64,000 nucleotides of DNA from NCBI GenBank assembly GCA_963665455.1, contig OY762279.1:3720001-3784000 (forward strand). The letters run 5' to 3'. The position numbers and the translations under genes were made by a program. The notes beneath the pieces were generated by a model, which did not search any database, was not told the DNA's origin, and worked only from the letters and a program-made list of their open reading frames with translations. Each line of letters opens with the position of its first letter. Position 1 is the stretch's first letter. Positions 41,577 through 52,715 of this stretch are shown here, in pieces. This stretch comes from VXNE01 sp963665455 (GTDB lineage: Bacteria > Pseudomonadota > Gammaproteobacteria > Pseudomonadales > Azotimanducaceae).

Positions 41577-42781
41577 AGGCGAAGGTCGCCCTCCTCGGTT
41601 GCGGCAACCCGGCGCGCCGGTGGCACTTGCCGACCCTCGGCGAGTTGTCGCGGCGCGGCGCGATCGACTTCGTCGCCCTGTGCGACATGGACGAGCGTCT
41701 CGCCGCGGAGAGCGGGGCCAAGTACGGGGTGCCGCACTACGCGAGCGCCGAGGAGATGCTCGACAGGCACCCGGACATCCTGGTCGTCGACGTGGTGACC
41801 GGCGACCCGACGCATCACGTGCTCGGCCGCATGATGGCGGAATGCGGGAAGCACGTCATGGTGGAGAAGCCAATGGCGCTGACCTTGCCGTGCTGCGACA
41901 TCATCATCGATGCCTGCCGCCGCAACGGCGTGCACTTCGAGGTGGCGGAGAACTACTTCCGCATGCCCAAGCAGCGCATGATCCTGAAGCTGATCGAGGC
42001 GGGGTTGCTGGGGGACATCGTGCGGGTCTACTTCGTCGAGCCCAAGCGGCGGGATCCGTTCGAGCCCACCGTGACCCACCGTGGCCTGGACCGGCCCATC
42101 CACGGCTTCGGGCGTACTTCCGGCATGTGCATGGACATGGGCGCGCATCGGTTGTCGCAGTTGCGGCTCTACGCGGGGAGCGAACCCCGGCGGGTCGCGG
42201 CCACTGTGCGCAAGTACGGCTCGGATCCCAAGCGCGTCCACGAGGACTGGGCGCACGCGATGATCGAGTTCGACAACGGCGCGGTGGGCATCTACGAGAC
42301 GTCGCGCCTGGGCGAGGGCCAGAAGTACTGCCAGATCATGGGCAGCCTGGGCGGCATCCTCGACCACGACACGTTCGGGCCGGAGATTCCGTTGCGCGCG
42401 GTGGTGGGCGGGGAGTGGCGGGACGTTCCGGTGACGACCGAACGGCGCCGGGTGGACGGCGTGGACGTGCTACAGCGCATCGTCGCGCATGCAAACCCCG
42501 AGATCGTCTACGAGAACCCCTTTCGCGGCTACGCCATCGACGACTGGTGCGTCGGCCACGCGGCCGAGATCATGAGCATCGCCCACGCGGCGCTCCACGA
42601 CGAACCCGCGGAGTACGGGGTGGCGGGGCGCAAGGACGTCGAGATGGCGATGGCGATCTACGAGTCGTCCCTCGGCGGCATGGCGCCCGTGAGCTTGCCC
42701 CTTGAGGGGATGACCGTCTACGAGCGGGCGGTACACGAGGACTACCTCGCCAGGTTCGGCCGTCCCATCGACCGGTTCTGA
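41573..42781 (+). CDS. Gfo/Idh/MocA family NAD(P)-dependent oxidoreductase
   Basis: 402 aa. Rossmann start KVALLGCGNPARRWHLPTLG, then ILVVDVVTGDPTHHVLGRMM and the E-K-P motif in KHVMVEKPMALTLPCCDI. The C-terminal domain has RTSGMCMDMGAHRLSQLRLY with the catalytic D..H positions. Family members oxidise sugars, inositols or related polyols. Together with the TIM-barrel isomerase this is the usual pair of inositol- or sugar-type pathways. Confidence 0.9.
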   Translation: MKAKVALLGCGNPARRWHLPTLGELSRRGAIDFVALCDMDERLAAESGAKYGVPHYASAEEMLDRHPDILVVDVVTGDPTHHVLGRMMAECGKHVMVEKPMALTLPCCDIIIDACRRNGVHFEVAENYFRMPKQRMILKLIEAGLLGDIVRVYFVEPKRRDPFEPTVTHRGLDRPIHGFGRTSGMCMDMGAHRLSQLRLYAGSEPRRVAATVRKYGSDPKRVHEDWAHAMIEFDNGAVGIYETSRLGEGQKYCQIMGSLGGILDHDTFGPEIPLRAVVGGEWRDVPVTTERRRVDGVDVLQRIVAHANPEIVYENPFRGYAIDDWCVGHAAEIMSIAHAALHDEPAEYGVAGRKDVEMAMAIYESSLGGMAPVSLPLEGMTVYERAVHEDYLARFGRPIDRF

Positions 42782-42785
42782 CGGA

Positions 42786-42833
42786 CTCCGCGGCGTGCGG
42801 CGCGGGGAGCGCCCGGACGTCGCCGCCGCGGAG
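42786..42833. terminator. GC-rich inverted repeat between convergent genes, possible terminator
   Basis: Perfect 10-bp arms CTCCGCGGCG (42786-42795) and CGCCGCGGAG (42824-42833) with a 28-base loop that can fold further. It fills most of the 67-base gap between the oxidoreductase stop and the receptor stop. No T-run is seen; function is inferred from position. Confidence 0.35.
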
Positions 42834-42848
42834 ACCGCCGATCCGCGG

Positions 42849-45800
42849 CTACATCTTCCAGCGTACGCCGAGCTGGTAGCGGCGGCCGGCGTGGATGGCG
42901 CTGGAGACATGCTCCTGCGTGCCGGTGCCGAGCAGGTTGTAGTAGTACACGTTCTCGTCCGTCAGGTTGATGCCTTCGAGCATGAACGAGACGTTGTCGT
43001 TCAGGCGATACCCGAACGACGCGTCGAACTGCTCGTACGAGTCCACGAAGTAGGGGTGTCCCGAGAACCCGCCGGCGATGTCGTCGAGGAAGTCGTCGCG
43101 GTAGTTGTAGGCGACCCGGGCGCTCCAGGGCCCCTTCTCGTAGAACACGGTGAAGTTGATCGTGTCCTCGGACAGGCCCGGAACACTGTACGAGGCCATC
43201 GTCTTCTCGTTCTTGAAGTCGGAGCCGGAGTCGATGTACGTGTAGTTGGCGATCACGCCGAGGCCGTCGAACGGCGCCGGGAGCACGTCCGCGAACGTGC
43301 GCTGGAACGCCAGTTCGACCCCGGTGAGGTCCGACTCCCCGGTGTTCAGCGGCCGGAACGCCGTCAGCACCAGGGGCTGGTTCGTCTCGGGGTCGATCAC
43401 CCCGGGGAACGGGGTCGGCACCACTTCGGGCTGCACGAACGCCTCGATGCTCTTGGTGAAGACGCCGATCGAGGCGATCGAGTAGTCGGCGAAATACCAT
43501 TCCAGCGCGAGATCGACCTGCACCGCCGTGGTCGGGTCGAGTTCCCCGTTGCCGCCGCGCATGGTGCGGGGGTTCGGTTGCACGGTCAGCCGCGGACTCA
43601 GGTCGAGGAACCTCGGCCGACTCAACACCTTGGCCACGGAGAACCGCACGACGAGGTCCTCCCTGGGATCGAAGCGCAGGTTCAGGGAGGGCAGCACCTC
43701 CGTGTAGTCGTGGCCGATGTTCACGAACTCGGGCGGCGACAGGATGATCTCTGGCGACGACGGGTCGGAATAGTCGATGTGGACCGGTTGGGTGATTTGG
43801 CCGACAGACCCGGTGCTGTTGTCGACATAGCGCACGCCCACGTTGCCGGAGTACGGCGTGTCGCCCATCTGGCCCCGGAACGTGATCATGGCGTAGGCGG
43901 CGTTGCCGTCGTCCTCGTGGTTGAGGTCCTCGATGTAGCGGCCCGAGGTGAACTCGTCCAGGGACTTCCCGCTCCCCGTGTTGAAGCCGCGGCCGGCGCG
44001 GATATCGTCCGGCCGGGTGATGAACGTCTCCTGCAGGGCGTCGAAATTCGGGCTGAGGACGGGCGACGGGAAGTCCATGTCGAGCCCGTCGAGGAAGTCG
44101 GACTCGGCCGGGAACGGGCTGGCGCCGCCGAAAGCCGTGATCGGCTGATTGAGGAAAGCGCGGCTGTTCAGGTACCGGGACCGGTCGCGGCGCTCCTGCC
44201 GGTAGGTCCTGACCCCGGCCTGGATGGTCTCGAGCCACGCCCCGTCGAATTCGTAGGTGGCGTCCACCCGGAACTGCGAGTTGCTATCGTCGACGAGGTG
44301 TTTCTGGATCGATTGCTTGACGACCGAGAAGAAGCTGGGGTCGGTCACCGGGGAGGTCGTCGTCATCGAGGGAAGACGGCCGGAACCATTCTTGCGGTAG
44401 GTCATCTGCGTGCGCGTGTTCCGCATCAGGGCATCGCGGTTCGTGATGGGCGACTCCGTGTCCGAGACCGAGACATCGACGTTGATGGCGAGCCGGTCGG
44501 TGGCCTGGAACTTCACGTTGACGCCGTAGTTCATGGCTTCGTTGTTCACCACCTCCGTGGCGTGCTGCAGGAAGAGCCCCGCGCCCGAGGTAGAGATCAT
44601 GGTGAACACGCCGGTGCCGTTGTCGTCCATGAGCGTTGCGTCGGTGATCCGGGAATGACCTTGCGAGATGCGGAAGGATCGCCAGTAGTCGGTCTCGTCC
44701 GCGGAGTTGTCGGTGTAGAGCACGTCGAAGGTGACGTCGACGCGGTCCGAGGGCCTCCACTGCAGCGCGGAGGACACGTTCAGGCGGTCGCGGTCCGTGA
44801 TGTGCAACTCCCCGAGGAGCTGCTGCGGGTAGTAGCCGGTCATCTCCACGCCGTCGATGGTGACGGTCCTGGGATCTCCCAGGAATCCGTACTGGTGGAA
44901 CGAGTCCGATCGAAAGACCCGGTTGTCCCACTGCGCCGACGCCATGAAGCCCACGGTGTCGCTCAACACGTCGCTGTAGAGGGCGAACACGCCGGGCGCG
45001 GTGTCGTCCGCCAGCTCGTTGCGCGTCGAGTCCACCGAGAGGGCAACGTGCCGCTCGCCGAGATCGAAGGGCTTGCGCGGCTGGATGTCGACGAAACCGC
45101 CGAGGCCACCCTCGACGTGGTCGGCGCGGGGCGACTTGTGGACCTCCACCGCCTGCACCAGCCCGGACTGGAAGGCGTGGAAACCGACCGCGCGCGATTT
45201 GGTGTTCGTCTGCCCCCGGCCGTCGTGGCTACCCGGCGCGACGTTGGACGCCGAAACACGCCCGCCGATGGTCGTCTGCACGAACTGGGGCCCGAGTCCG
45301 CGCACGCTGACGAACGCGCCCTCGCCGGACTTCCGGTCGATGGCGACGCCGCTGATCCGCTGCAGGGCCTCGGCCAGGTTCTGGTCCGGGAACGCGCCGA
45401 TGTCCTCCGCCGTGATGGCGTCCACGAAGTGGTCGGCGTTGCGCTTGCGCTCCAGCGACTGCTGCAGGCCGCCGCGGATGCCGTAGACGACGATCTCCTC
45501 CAGGGGCTCGCTCTCGTCGCCCAGGGCGGCGGTGCCCTGCGCCCCCGTGGCGGCTTCCTCGGCGATGGCCGCGCTGCTTGCCAGGGTAAGCGCCGTCGCC
45601 AGGCTTGCAAGCAGCGGCCGAGCGCTCGTGTTGTTCGTCATCGTGGGTTCCTCTCCAATCTCAAGGCGGTTGTCAAAGTTGTTGCCGACCAGGATCGTGT
45701 CGAGTTGGTTGACACGGTGGTCCAGGCTCGTCCCGGCCAGCAGCCGGTCCAGGGCGTCGCGCAGCTTGAAGCTGCCCGCGATGCGTTGCGAAGTCTTGCC

Positions 45801-46013
45801 GGTGATGGCGTCTTCGACGAAGAGAATCTCCTTCCCGCTCTGGAGCGCGAACTCGTTGAGGGCGCTGCCGAGGTCCTGCGCCTCGATGCGGAAACGGATC
45901 GTGTCGTCCTGTTCGTGGGCGGAGGCCACGGGAGACGCGTTGGCCAGGGCGAGCAGGACCACGCACCAAGCGCCGGGCGCGTGGCGTCGCGTGCTGCGGC
46001 CGGCCATCGTCAC
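42849..46013 (-). CDS. TonB-dependent receptor with N-terminal STN signalling domain and an internal second signal peptide
   Basis: 1054 aa. Signal peptide 1 (WCVVLLALANASPVASA), then an STN domain (about 37-113; FRIEAQDLGSALNEFALQSG). At residue 125 a new Met starts a second complete signal peptide (LLASLATALTLASSAAIAEE) with GGAGAGGAA before its ATG (45641). Plug domain (ITAEDIGAFPDQNLAEALQR; GAFVSVRGLGPQFVQTTIGG) and a 22-strand-type barrel ending in RRYQLGVRWKM follow. The outer-membrane receptor takes up a ligand with TonB energy and the STN domain would signal to FecR. It overlaps fecR by 4 bases (GTGA). Confidence 0.92.
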   Translation of the reverse strand: MTMAGRSTRRHAPGAWCVVLLALANASPVASAHEQDDTIRFRIEAQDLGSALNEFALQSGKEILFVEDAITGKTSQRIAGSFKLRDALDRLLAGTSLDHRVNQLDTILVGNNFDNRLEIGEEPTMTNNTSARPLLASLATALTLASSAAIAEEAATGAQGTAALGDESEPLEEIVVYGIRGGLQQSLERKRNADHFVDAITAEDIGAFPDQNLAEALQRISGVAIDRKSGEGAFVSVRGLGPQFVQTTIGGRVSASNVAPGSHDGRGQTNTKSRAVGFHAFQSGLVQAVEVHKSPRADHVEGGLGGFVDIQPRKPFDLGERHVALSVDSTRNELADDTAPGVFALYSDVLSDTVGFMASAQWDNRVFRSDSFHQYGFLGDPRTVTIDGVEMTGYYPQQLLGELHITDRDRLNVSSALQWRPSDRVDVTFDVLYTDNSADETDYWRSFRISQGHSRITDATLMDDNGTGVFTMISTSGAGLFLQHATEVVNNEAMNYGVNVKFQATDRLAINVDVSVSDTESPITNRDALMRNTRTQMTYRKNGSGRLPSMTTTSPVTDPSFFSVVKQSIQKHLVDDSNSQFRVDATYEFDGAWLETIQAGVRTYRQERRDRSRYLNSRAFLNQPITAFGGASPFPAESDFLDGLDMDFPSPVLSPNFDALQETFITRPDDIRAGRGFNTGSGKSLDEFTSGRYIEDLNHEDDGNAAYAMITFRGQMGDTPYSGNVGVRYVDNSTGSVGQITQPVHIDYSDPSSPEIILSPPEFVNIGHDYTEVLPSLNLRFDPREDLVVRFSVAKVLSRPRFLDLSPRLTVQPNPRTMRGGNGELDPTTAVQVDLALEWYFADYSIASIGVFTKSIEAFVQPEVVPTPFPGVIDPETNQPLVLTAFRPLNTGESDLTGVELAFQRTFADVLPAPFDGLGVIANYTYIDSGSDFKNEKTMASYSVPGLSEDTINFTVFYEKGPWSARVAYNYRDDFLDDIAGGFSGHPYFVDSYEQFDASFGYRLNDNVSFMLEGINLTDENVYYYNLLGTGTQEHVSSAIHAGRRYQLGVRWKM

Positions 46014-47188
46014 GGACCCCCGCCCGCGCCCCGGCCGGAACGGTGGTTCCCGCCGGGGCGCGCTTCCTGCGGCGCGGGCGCCGTGGCGCGCCCCGCGGCC
46101 GGCTCGGCGGAAGCCGCCTCGCGGTCAAGCCAGAAGAGTTCGACGCGATCCCACGCGACGGCGTGCGCCTTCACCGGATGGATGGTCTCCACGGCCTCGA
46201 TGAACGACCTCGTGCTGCCGGCGAGGAATACGCCGCTGATGCGGATGGCGTCGAGCCGGGCGTCGTCGTCCACGACGAGCTTGCGCCGGCTGTACCGATT
46301 AATCTCGCTCACCGCGTCCGGCAAGGCTTGGTCCCTGAAGAGGAGCCGTCCCTCGCGCCATCCGGCGGCGCGTTCGAGGTCCGCCGCGAGCACGGTGGGC
46401 GGCTCGTTGGGCTTGACCACGAGCTGTTCGCCCGCCTCGAGCTGCGTATGGGACGGGCTCTTCGCCGGCGGGCTGCCGGGGAGGGTATCCGCCGCTCCCA
46501 CCGCGTCGACCAGCACGCGGCCCTCGACCAGGGTCACGAGCACGCTGTCTTGATCGGGGAGGAGCCTAACGTCGAATGCCGTGCCCAGCGCCACGATGCG
46601 GCGGTCACCCGCGAACACTTCGAACGGCCGCCGATCCTTCGCGACCTGAAAGTGCGCCTCGCCGCGTTCGAGGGTCACCCTGCGCGTGTGGGAGCGAGCC
46701 GTGAACCGCACGGAGATGCGGGAATCGGTGTTCAGCGTGACGGTCGAATCATCGGACAACTCGACGGTCGAGCGCTCTCCGACCGCCGTCTCGAACGTGC
46801 TTGCCGCGAGCGCATGCGGTGCCGGCACGACGGGTTCGGGCGCTCTCTGCCAGTACAGCGCCGTGCCGAGCAACACCGCCACACCGGCCGCGAGCCCGGC
46901 CGCGGCGCGCTGCAGCCGGCGTTGCCGCGGCATGCGCGTCGCTTCGAACACGCGCTCCCCTAGTGCGGTCAACTCGGGATCGTTGAGGTGGCGGTCCAGC
47001 GTCCCCAGCGCATCGCGCGTCTGGGCGAACGCCCGGGCGTGCTCCTCGCTTTCCGTCCGCCAGGCCTCGAATGCCGCGCGGTCGGCCGGGCCGCAACTCG
47101 GGCTCTCGAGCCGCATGACCCAGTATGCGGCTGCTTCCAGATGCCCGCGGGGCACCTGCCGTGGACGGTTGGAGAGGAGTCCGCTCAT
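46010..47188 (-). CDS. FecR-family anti-sigma factor/transmembrane sensor
   Basis: 392 aa. The N-terminal cytoplasmic DUF4880-type part is HLEAAAYWVMRLESPSCGPAD followed by FEAWRTESEEHARAFAQT. One membrane helix follows (AAAGLAAGVAVLLGTALYW, about residue 95), then the periplasmic FecR domain (FETAVGERSTVELSDDSTVT; TLERGEAHFQVAKDRRPFEV; GTAFDVRLL). A C-terminal secretin/STN-like part (ISGVFLAGSTRSFIEAVETI) ends it. It should relay the receptor state to the sigma factor. Both ends overlap neighbours by 4 bases. Confidence 0.93.
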   Translation of the reverse strand: MSGLLSNRPRQVPRGHLEAAAYWVMRLESPSCGPADRAAFEAWRTESEEHARAFAQTRDALGTLDRHLNDPELTALGERVFEATRMPRQRRLQRAAAGLAAGVAVLLGTALYWQRAPEPVVPAPHALAASTFETAVGERSTVELSDDSTVTLNTDSRISVRFTARSHTRRVTLERGEAHFQVAKDRRPFEVFAGDRRIVALGTAFDVRLLPDQDSVLVTLVEGRVLVDAVGAADTLPGSPPAKSPSHTQLEAGEQLVVKPNEPPTVLAADLERAAGWREGRLLFRDQALPDAVSEINRYSRRKLVVDDDARLDAIRISGVFLAGSTRSFIEAVETIHPVKAHAVAWDRVELFWLDREAASAEPAAGRATAPAPQEARPGGNHRSGRGAGGGP

Positions 47189-47721
47189 CGCGCTTGCCCG
47201 AGTCGCAGGGCCAGGTGGGCGATGGCCTTGATCATGTGCTTCTCCACGGCGCTCACCGATACGCCCAGCCGCCTGGCCACGGTCTTCTGACGCATGCCCT
47301 CGACGCGGCACAGCATGAACACCTGCAGGGTGCGGGGCGGTAACTCGTGAAGTATCGCCATCAGCGTCCCGATGGACTGCGTCGCCTGTAGGACCTCGAC
47401 CGGGCCATGGTCGGGCACGGCATGCTGCTCCTCGCTGTACTCCTCGTGCGCGCCCTGGGCGTGCGTCCTTAACTTGCGGAGGTGATCGCGCCACACATTG
47501 GAGGCGGAACGCATCAGGTAGGCCTCGGGCCGGTCGATGGCGTCCGCGTCCCCGCGGACGGCGAGGCGCAGCAGTACCTCCTGCACGAGGTCGTCCACGT
47601 CGGCCGCCGGGGTGGCCCGCTTGCGGAAGAAGCGGGTCAGCGCGGGGCGATACTCGCGCGCCAACGCATCCAGACGCTCTCGGGCCGCGTCAGAAGCGCG
47701 CTTCGGTCCGGCACGGGGCAT
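47185..47721 (-). CDS. ECF RNA polymerase sigma factor, FecI-like
   Basis: 178 aa from the ATG at 47721; a GTG five codons earlier is an alternative. Region 2 has ADVDDLVQEVLLRLAVRG and AYLMRSASNVWRDHLRK. Region 4 has LHELPPRTLQVFMLCRVEGM and VARRLGVSVSAVEKHMIKAI, the sigma-4 helix-turn-helix. It is the FecI-type partner of FecR and directs transcription of the receptor operon. Its stop overlaps the fecR start (ATGA). Divergent from yejB. Confidence 0.93.
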   Translation of the reverse strand: MPRAGPKRASDAARERLDALAREYRPALTRFFRKRATPAADVDDLVQEVLLRLAVRGDADAIDRPEAYLMRSASNVWRDHLRKLRTHAQGAHEEYSEEQHAVPDHGPVEVLQATQSIGTLMAILHELPPRTLQVFMLCRVEGMRQKTVARRLGVSVSAVEKHMIKAIAHLALRLGQAR

Positions 47722-47912
47722 GCGACACCCTGGCACTCCAGTCCACGGCTATTATTGACGTGCGCACGCTCGATGTCCTCACCCCGGCCGGGGCGCCCGG
47801 TGAGGTATCGGCGCGGGGCCGCGTCAAGAGGGGAGGGCCGCCCGACGTTGACCTGGGGCGACGGCCCGCGGCTACCGCATGGCGTAATGCGCACGAGCGA
47901 GACGGGGTCACC

Positions 47913-49004
47913 ATGGGCAGGTACCTAATCCGGCGGCTGTTGCTGCTGTTCCCGACGCTGATCGGCATCATCACGCTGAATTTCTTCATCGTGCAGCTCG
48001 CGCCGGGCGGCCCGGTCGACCAGATGATCGCCACCCTCGCCGGTCAGGACGGGGGTGGCGCCACCAGCCGCATCGCGGGTGCGGAAGCCCGCCTGCCGGC
48101 TACGGATGCCGCGGTGCAGTCGCAGTATGCAGGTGCCCAGGGACTCGACCCGGAACTCATCGCGGCGATCGAGAAGCAGTTCGGCTTCGACCGGCCACTC
48201 CACGAGCGCTACTTCAAGATGCTCGGCGACTACCTGACCCTCGATCTCGGTGAGAGCTACTTCCAGGACCGCCCGGTGATCGAACTGATCGCGGAGCGGC
48301 TGCCGGTGTCGATCTCGCTCGGGCTCTGGTCGATGCTCATCATCTATTCGATCTCGATCCCGCTCGGCGTGATGAAGGCCGTGCGCGACGGCACCCGCTT
48401 CGACGCCTGGACGAGCGGGATCATCTTCGTCGGCTACGCCGTGCCGAGTTTCCTGTTCGCGGTGTTCCTGATCGTGCTGTTCGCGGGCGGCGCGTACCTG
48501 GACCTCTTCCCGCTGAAGGGACTGGTGTCGAACGACTTCGCGGACCTGAGCCTGCCGGGCAAGATCGCGGACTACTTCTGGCACTTGGCGCTGCCGGTGC
48601 TCGCGCTCACCATCGGCGGCTTCGCGACGCTGACCATGCTCACCAAGAACTCGTTCCTGGACGAGATCGCCAAGCAGTACGTGCTGACGGCGCGGGCGAA
48701 GGGATTGAACGAACGCCGCGTGCTCTATGGCCACGTCTTCCGCAACGCCATGCTGATCGTGATCGCGGGCTTCCCGGCCGCATTGGTCGGCATCCTCTTC
48801 ACCGGCGCGCTCCTCATCGAGGTGATCTTCTCGCTGGACGGCCTCGGCCTGCTCGGCTTCGAGGCGGTGCTGCGGCGGGACTACCCCATCGTCTTCGGGT
48901 CGCTGTTCGTGTTCACCTTCGTGGGCCTTGCGATGACGCTGATCGGCGACATCACCTATACCCTGGTCGATCCCCGCATCGACTTCGAGACGCGGTCGGC
49001 CTGA
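47913..49004 (+). CDS. yejB: ABC transporter permease YejB (peptide/microcin C-type importer)
   Basis: 363 aa from the ATG at 47913; the longer open frame lacks a sensible N-terminus. Start YLIRRLLLLFPTLIGIITLN is the DppB-type first helix. An extended periplasmic segment (about residues 45-105) holds QGLDPELIAAIEKQFGFDRP. The permease core follows with TLTMLTKNSFLDEIAKQYVL and RAKGLNERRVLYGHVFRNAM, the EAA loop. YejB forms the inner-membrane channel with YejE. It overlaps yejE by one base (TGATG). Confidence 0.93.
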   Translation: MGRYLIRRLLLLFPTLIGIITLNFFIVQLAPGGPVDQMIATLAGQDGGGATSRIAGAEARLPATDAAVQSQYAGAQGLDPELIAAIEKQFGFDRPLHERYFKMLGDYLTLDLGESYFQDRPVIELIAERLPVSISLGLWSMLIIYSISIPLGVMKAVRDGTRFDAWTSGIIFVGYAVPSFLFAVFLIVLFAGGAYLDLFPLKGLVSNDFADLSLPGKIADYFWHLALPVLALTIGGFATLTMLTKNSFLDEIAKQYVLTARAKGLNERRVLYGHVFRNAMLIVIAGFPAALVGILFTGALLIEVIFSLDGLGLLGFEAVLRRDYPIVFGSLFVFTFVGLAMTLIGDITYTLVDPRIDFETRSA

Positions 49005-50073
49005 TGGCGGAAATCGCCCTAGAGGCCAACCCCGACGTGGCGCGGAGCCCCCGGATCTCGCCGCTGACCCGCCGGCGCTGGGCCAACTTCAAGGCCAACC
49101 GGCGCGGCTACTGGAGCTTGTGGATCATCGGGTCGCTGGTGGTGGCGAGCCTCTTCGCCGAGTTCATCGCCAACGACAAGCCGATCGTGATGGGCTACCG
49201 GGGCGCGGTGTATGCGCCGGTGTTCTTCGCCTATCCGGAAACCGAGTTCGGCGGCGTGTTCGAAACCGAGGCCCGCTACACGGACCCGTTCGTCCAGGAA
49301 TTGATCGAGGCCGGAGACGGTTGGATGGTCTGGCCCCCAATCCGGTTCAGCCACGACACGATCGATCTCTACACGGAGGGGGCGGTGCCGGAGGCGCCGA
49401 GCGCGCGGCATTGGCTAGGGACGGACGACGTCGCGCGGGACGTCACGGCGCGGCTCATCTACGGCTTTCGGTTGTCGGTGCTGTTCGGACTGGCGCTCAC
49501 GCTCCTGTCCTCGGTGATCGGCATCATGGTGGGGGCGACCCAGGGGTACTTCGGGGGCTTGGTGGACCTCATCGGCCAGCGGCTCGTGGAGATCTGGGCC
49601 GGTCTGCCGGTCCTCTTCGTCATCATCATCCTGACGAGCCTGTTCGAGCCGAATCCCATCGTCCTGCTGCTCCTCCTGCTGCTCTTCAACTGGATGGCGC
49701 TCGTGGCCGTGGTGCGCGCGGAGTTCCTGCGCACCCGCAACTTCGACTACGTGAACGCGGCGCGGGCGCTCGGCGAGCGCGACTTCACGATCATGCGCAA
49801 GTACGTGCTGCCGAACGCGACGGTCGCGACGCTCACGTACCTGCCGTTCCTGCTGAACGGCTCCATCACCACGTTGACGTCCCTCGACTTTCTCGGCTTC
49901 GGGCTACCGGCGGGCTATCCGTCCCTCGGGGAGTTGCTGGCCCAGGGCAAGGCCAACATCCAGGCGCCGTGGCTTGGGCTCTCCGGATTCTTCACCCTCG
50001 CGATCATGCTGACGCTGCTGGTGTTCGTGGGGGAGGGCGTGCGGGACGCCTTCGATCCGCGCAGGTCGGCGAC

Positions 50074-50077
<4 letters not shown>
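49004..50077 (+). CDS. yejE: ABC transporter permease YejE
   Basis: 357 aa. It starts with a cytoplasmic stretch SPLTRRRWANFKANRRGYWS, as YejE and OppC-type permeases do. A first helix comes next, followed by a periplasmic segment rich in acidic residues containing YPETEFGGVFETEARYTDPF. A five-helix permease core follows; the EAA loop reads FDYVNAARALGERDFTIMRK. One-base overlap with yejB and a 4-base overlap with yejF define a translationally coupled operon. Confidence 0.93.
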
Positions 50078-51666
<1,589 letters not shown>

Positions 51667-51670
51667 TGCC

Positions 51671-52705
51671 TCAGCCGACAAGCTCCGGCAGGATCGTCTC
51701 GTTGAAGAGTTGGTCCCGGGTGTCGAAGTGCAGCATCTCGACGCCGAGGGCGCGGAATGCCTCAAGGCGTTCGTACACGGTATCCGGACTACCGATGAGC
51801 CGCGCCGCGTAGCCCTCGTTGGTGTCGAGCAGGCTCAGGTCCTCGTCCGAGGCCCACATGCCCTGGGCACCCCCGGTGGCGGCGCGGCGCCGCTTGGCCA
51901 GACCGCGGTCGATGGCTCCGATCCGCGTCTCGATCTCGCCCCAGGCTTGAGCGTCCGTGCGGCGCACCAGCGGCGCGGCGTAGAGGGCGAAACGCACGGT
52001 GCGGCCCGTGGCCAGGCAGGCGTCTCGAACCCTGCCAATGACGCTCTCGATCCGTTCGAGGGTGCCGCCGTTCAGGAACATCCAGTCCGAGCGCGCCGCG
52101 GCCATGGCGATGGCGTCGTCCGACTGTCCGCCCTGGAACACCGTCAGCGGTGCCGAGGGGCGGGGCTCCAGTTGGAGGCTGTCCGCCCGGTAGAAACGCC
52201 CTTCATAAGTGAACCGGGGCGCGTCCCACGCGCCGCGCAGCACGTCGATGAACTCGCTCGAACGGGCGTAGCGCTCGTCGTGTTCCAGGGTATCGATCCC
52301 GTACATGTCGAACTCGCGCAGGTTCCACCCGCTCGTGACGTTGATGTCCCAACGGCCACCGCTGATCCAGTCCATGGTCGTGCCCCACTTGGCGATGGCG
52401 CCGGGGTGAAAGAACCCGGGATGAATCGCCGTGACGAGCCGGATGCGCTCGGTGTGGGCGGCGAATAGTGCCGTCATGGCGAGGCAGTCGAGGGACGAGC
52501 CCTCCATCTCCACGCCGCTGCCCCACCAGCGCTGCGCGATGAGCAGGTGCGACAGCCCGAGTTCCTCGATGCGGCGGAGTGCCGGCAGCACGGCACCGTC
52601 GAGGGCGCGTCCGTCCGGGAACCCGCCCTCGGGATTGGTCGGCACCACCCTGGGGCCGCTGAACACGGTGGGCGCCCAGGTGCACGTCAGCATCTTGCCG
52701 GGCAC
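51671..52705 (-). CDS. LLM class flavin-dependent monooxygenase
   Basis: 344 aa from a GTG with GAGGG upstream. Bacterial luciferase-like barrel: IEELGLSHLLIAQRWWGSGV, MTALFAAHTERIRLVTAIHP, GGRWDINVTSGWNLREFDMY, FTYEGRFYRADSLQLEPRP and FQGGQSDDAIAMAAARSDWM. The fit is best with the alkanesulfonate/dimethylsulfone monooxygenase (SsuD) group, which uses FMNH2. A role in organosulfur metabolism would suit the nearby sulfatases but is not shown. It is convergent with yejF (4-base gap). Confidence 0.88.
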   Translation of the reverse strand: MPGKMLTCTWAPTVFSGPRVVPTNPEGGFPDGRALDGAVLPALRRIEELGLSHLLIAQRWWGSGVEMEGSSLDCLAMTALFAAHTERIRLVTAIHPGFFHPGAIAKWGTTMDWISGGRWDINVTSGWNLREFDMYGIDTLEHDERYARSSEFIDVLRGAWDAPRFTYEGRFYRADSLQLEPRPSAPLTVFQGGQSDDAIAMAAARSDWMFLNGGTLERIESVIGRVRDACLATGRTVRFALYAAPLVRRTDAQAWGEIETRIGAIDRGLAKRRRAATGGAQGMWASDEDLSLLDTNEGYAARLIGSPDTVYERLEAFRALGVEMLHFDTRDQLFNETILPELVG

Positions 52706-52715
52706 GGCACCGCCC

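Noticed and set aside
42795..46553. 1252-codon open frame on the plus strand
   Set aside because: It lies antisense to the TonB receptor and FecR genes, whose motifs are complete. Its translation shows only valine/arginine/glycine/histidine-rich shadow sequence.
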